Positions 61,715 to 64,000 of a DNA stretch of 64,000 nt are shown in pieces. Numbering within the stretch: position 1 is the stretch's first letter; each line of letters opens with the position of its first letter. The translations under genes were made by a program, and so were the position numbers. The DNA comes from Tanytarsus gracilentus. Its lineage: Eukaryota > Arthropoda > Insecta > Diptera > Chironomidae. The stretch is taken from contig JAXRKN010000042.1 in the NCBI GenBank assembly GCA_038502055.1, positions 496,001 through 560,000 on the forward strand, given 5' to 3'. Under the pieces are notes generated by a model. The model searched no databases. It saw only the letters and a list, made by a program, of their open reading frames with translations, and was not told where the DNA came from.

Positions 61715-64000
61715 TCCCGGAGAGCATTTGAGAATAAAAAAAATTGAATCACTTTTTAACTCTCACGAAATTTTTACAAAAAGTTTTTTTAATTCTTCAC
61801 TGGGTTCTGCATGTATGTGAAAGACAACAGAAATTCGAAATACTTTTACCGCGGTGTTGCCTCGCTCTATCTCTCCTAACATATCTGGAGAATAGATGAA
61901 GATATTTTTGAGGAAGTTTGTGGCGGAGGCGGTTGGTTGTGAAATGGCAATTAAGATTTTTTTTTCAAGTAAAAAGAAACGTTGGAAAAACACGCAAAGG
62001 CAATTATGCGAGCTTGGAAAATTTTACGCGTTCATCATCTATCTTCTTGCTAGCGACGATGACGTCTGCTAATTACATGTTTAGAAAATGATTTGTGAGT
62101 GTCTATCGAGGCGGTATGTGATTTTCTCCCTTCTTAGAACGTTCGAGATTTTTTCATGACACTCCGTTGAATTTAACCACTTGACTTTATCGCATAAAAT
62201 TTTTAAGCACCAAACAGAAATTGGTAAAAGTTTTTCGATCGTCTTAAAAAAATAGAAAATAGAAAAAGTTTTTTATGTTGAAGTTCTCTAAAGCTAGGAA
62301 AAAACTATCAAGGAAAAGTTTAAGTGGTTATGAATTTGAATCCCATGTCGATTAATTTTGTGACACTAAGTTGGTGAGGAAGAAATTTTTTTTTATTTGA
62401 TGAAATTTGACAGCAAATATGTGAAGCGATAAAATTTTTAAAAATATGTTTGAAAAATAAAAAACAGTTAAAAATTTTCTCATCAACTCTTACGTCATTA
62501 AATTTTCCTCCTTTCTTCTAATTTCCCATCCGTTGACTAATTTTTCTTTTATTTCTCGCACGGATAACCGCGAGGCATTTTCATTCTTATGAGATTTTTC
62601 TCGCTCTCGTTTTTTAATTAACATCGAAAGAATGAGCGCAGCGGTAAAAAGTCGAAAAGTCTGTCGATGCGAAAATGGGGCACTTGAAGTTGAGAAATTT
62701 ACAAGCACTCGTTACTGTTTTATGAGCAATTTCCACAGGATGCAAAAAGACCCTTTAATTTTTTTAAAGTGAAGATTCGCTGTGGGAAATTAAATCTAAT
62801 TTTTAACCCACGCGGAAGCAACCTTTAACTCAATTCGGATAAAAGTTTGAATGGATTTTCTTTACCGAGTTTTAGGTTAAATCTCAACTTTTTAAAACTC
62901 ATCAAGAAACAATGATTTACTTTTTACATTCAGCTTGTTTTCTTCGAAATCACCAACAAGAAAAGAATTTTCTTTTTTGAGGTTTGTTTTTACTTTTCAC
63001 GCCGAAAAAGAAAGGAAAAAAGTTTGATCGGAATTTTAAATGCAAGAGCTTGAAATTTGGTAGAAAAAAATAAATTTAAAGACAAAGTTTCGAACCCCCT
63101 TTTTTTCATCATCACACATCACGCTTTTATATCCCTCCAAACTCTTCACGGCATCTGCTGATTCGTGTTAAAACAAGCAAAGTGTTTCTGTAAAATTTCA
63201 CATATTTGAATGAGCAATTTTGTGTGGATGCGATTAGCATGTTAATGCCGATGCTGAACCTGTTTCATCTCAATTCTGCTCGTTGGAAATTTTTTCGCGA
63301 TTTCTATCTCTCTGCACGCCTTTGATTAGAGCACAAAATGTGGTTAATTATGCAAATGATATGGCGAACGAATTGAGAGTTCGTCAAGGCTGCCGCGTGG
63401 TTGTCAAAATAAAGCCACCCGATAAGTTATGACTTTTAACACAGAAGCTGCCATTAGCGATTAACATCAGATAAAATTCCTCAATATAAATTTCGTCTTT
63501 ACGCTTTGACGCTTTCACTGTCATATAAATTCGGATTATGAATCTTTTATGTTGTTAAAAATGAATAAAGAGAAAATTGTGACTTAATTATTTGACATGT
63601 CTCGTATTAATTTGCATTTTTAACGAGCAAAAATTGTAAGGCAATGAGTTATAGCTGTCATAAATCAAAATATGAAATTTAAAAATTTTATTCAATAAAA
63701 AAATATTTGGTTCGAATCCTAAATTTAAAATTTAAAATTATTTGGAATTATTCTTAAACAATTTTTTCTTTATTATTGTAAATTTTATTTTTTTAACCAA
63801 ACACAACAAAAAAATTTTTACAACCTCCAAAAACATTTTTAAATATGATAATTAAATTATCACATAAAGTCTCAAACTGTTTCGTTATTCTGCCAGTTTC
63901 AGAGAGAGAAGATGAAGAAAAATAAATTAAATTTTTCTGACTCGGCATAATTTTCTCATCATTGAAATGAATATTGACACAAAAGCCAAAAACATTGCTC
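61715..64000. other. Flanking AT-rich DNA, no gene seen
   Basis: Only short A/T-driven frames are present. 63340-63480 is less AT-rich (GTTCGTCAAGGCTGCCGCG, GAAGCTGCCATTAGCG) and could be regulatory, without firm support. One family B copy is near the right edge. Confidence 0.5.
63709..63719 (+). repeat. GGTTCGAATCC motif copy (tip family B)
   Basis: An exact copy in AAATATTTGGTTCGAATCCT, followed by AAATTTAAAATTT; TTTTTTAACCAAAC lies about 80 bases downstream as a partial inverted partner. Confidence 0.5.

Noticed and set aside
61297..61752. Minus-strand frames that could be a transposase fragment
   Set aside because: They fall within the right arm of the foldback element and are mirrored in the left arm; no catalytic motif is visible.

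Overview
The window is AT-rich nuclear DNA from an insect, most likely a dipteran. The grounds are spliced genes with GT-AG introns, poly-Gln/His tracts in proteins, and a sidestep-family cell-adhesion gene, a family known mainly from insects. A lower dipteran such as a midge or mosquito relative fits the composition, but the sequence does not settle the species.

Layout. (1) Positions 1-2786, plus strand: the last four exons of a Gln/Pro/Met/Asn-rich, low-complexity protein. The splice phases join cleanly. I do not recognise the gene. (2) 2787-26098: a long gene-poor stretch with short hairpin repeats, a 1.6 kb terminal-inverted-repeat element (10283-11866) that carries a tRNA-like remnant, an interrupted degenerate tandem repeat near 15.1 kb, and an 87-bp near-perfect hairpin at 23.64 kb. 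(3) 26099-57889, minus strand: eighteen exons that join in phase into about 1014 residues of a Sidestep (Side)-family transmembrane receptor, made of five Ig domains, one fibronectin III domain, a transmembrane helix and a cytoplasmic tail. The N-terminus (signal peptide exon or exons) is missing, and probably lies at or beyond the right edge. (4) 57890-64000: upstream intron or 5' flank of the Side-like gene, with a 934-bp foldback element (60773-61706).

Family members of Side are motor-axon guidance ligands that pair with Beat-family Ig receptors. The last cytoplasmic exons carry a motif I associate with this family (PLSRNLGSHSS followed by an acidic DEKNDPDLIP segment). The introns have collected mobile DNA: a hAT-like MITE with a perfect 8-bp target duplication (46439-47144), a TA-flanked element (28792-30283), several short hairpin repeats, and a decayed coding-like block (32886-33270).

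The least explained signal is a scattered population of roughly 60-120 bp AT-rich hairpins. Their GC-richer tips carry a shared sequence (approximately AAGGGGTTGGACACTTGG and its inverted partner). A second dispersed motif, GGTTCGAATCC, is identical to the consensus tRNA B box and occurs at least six times.
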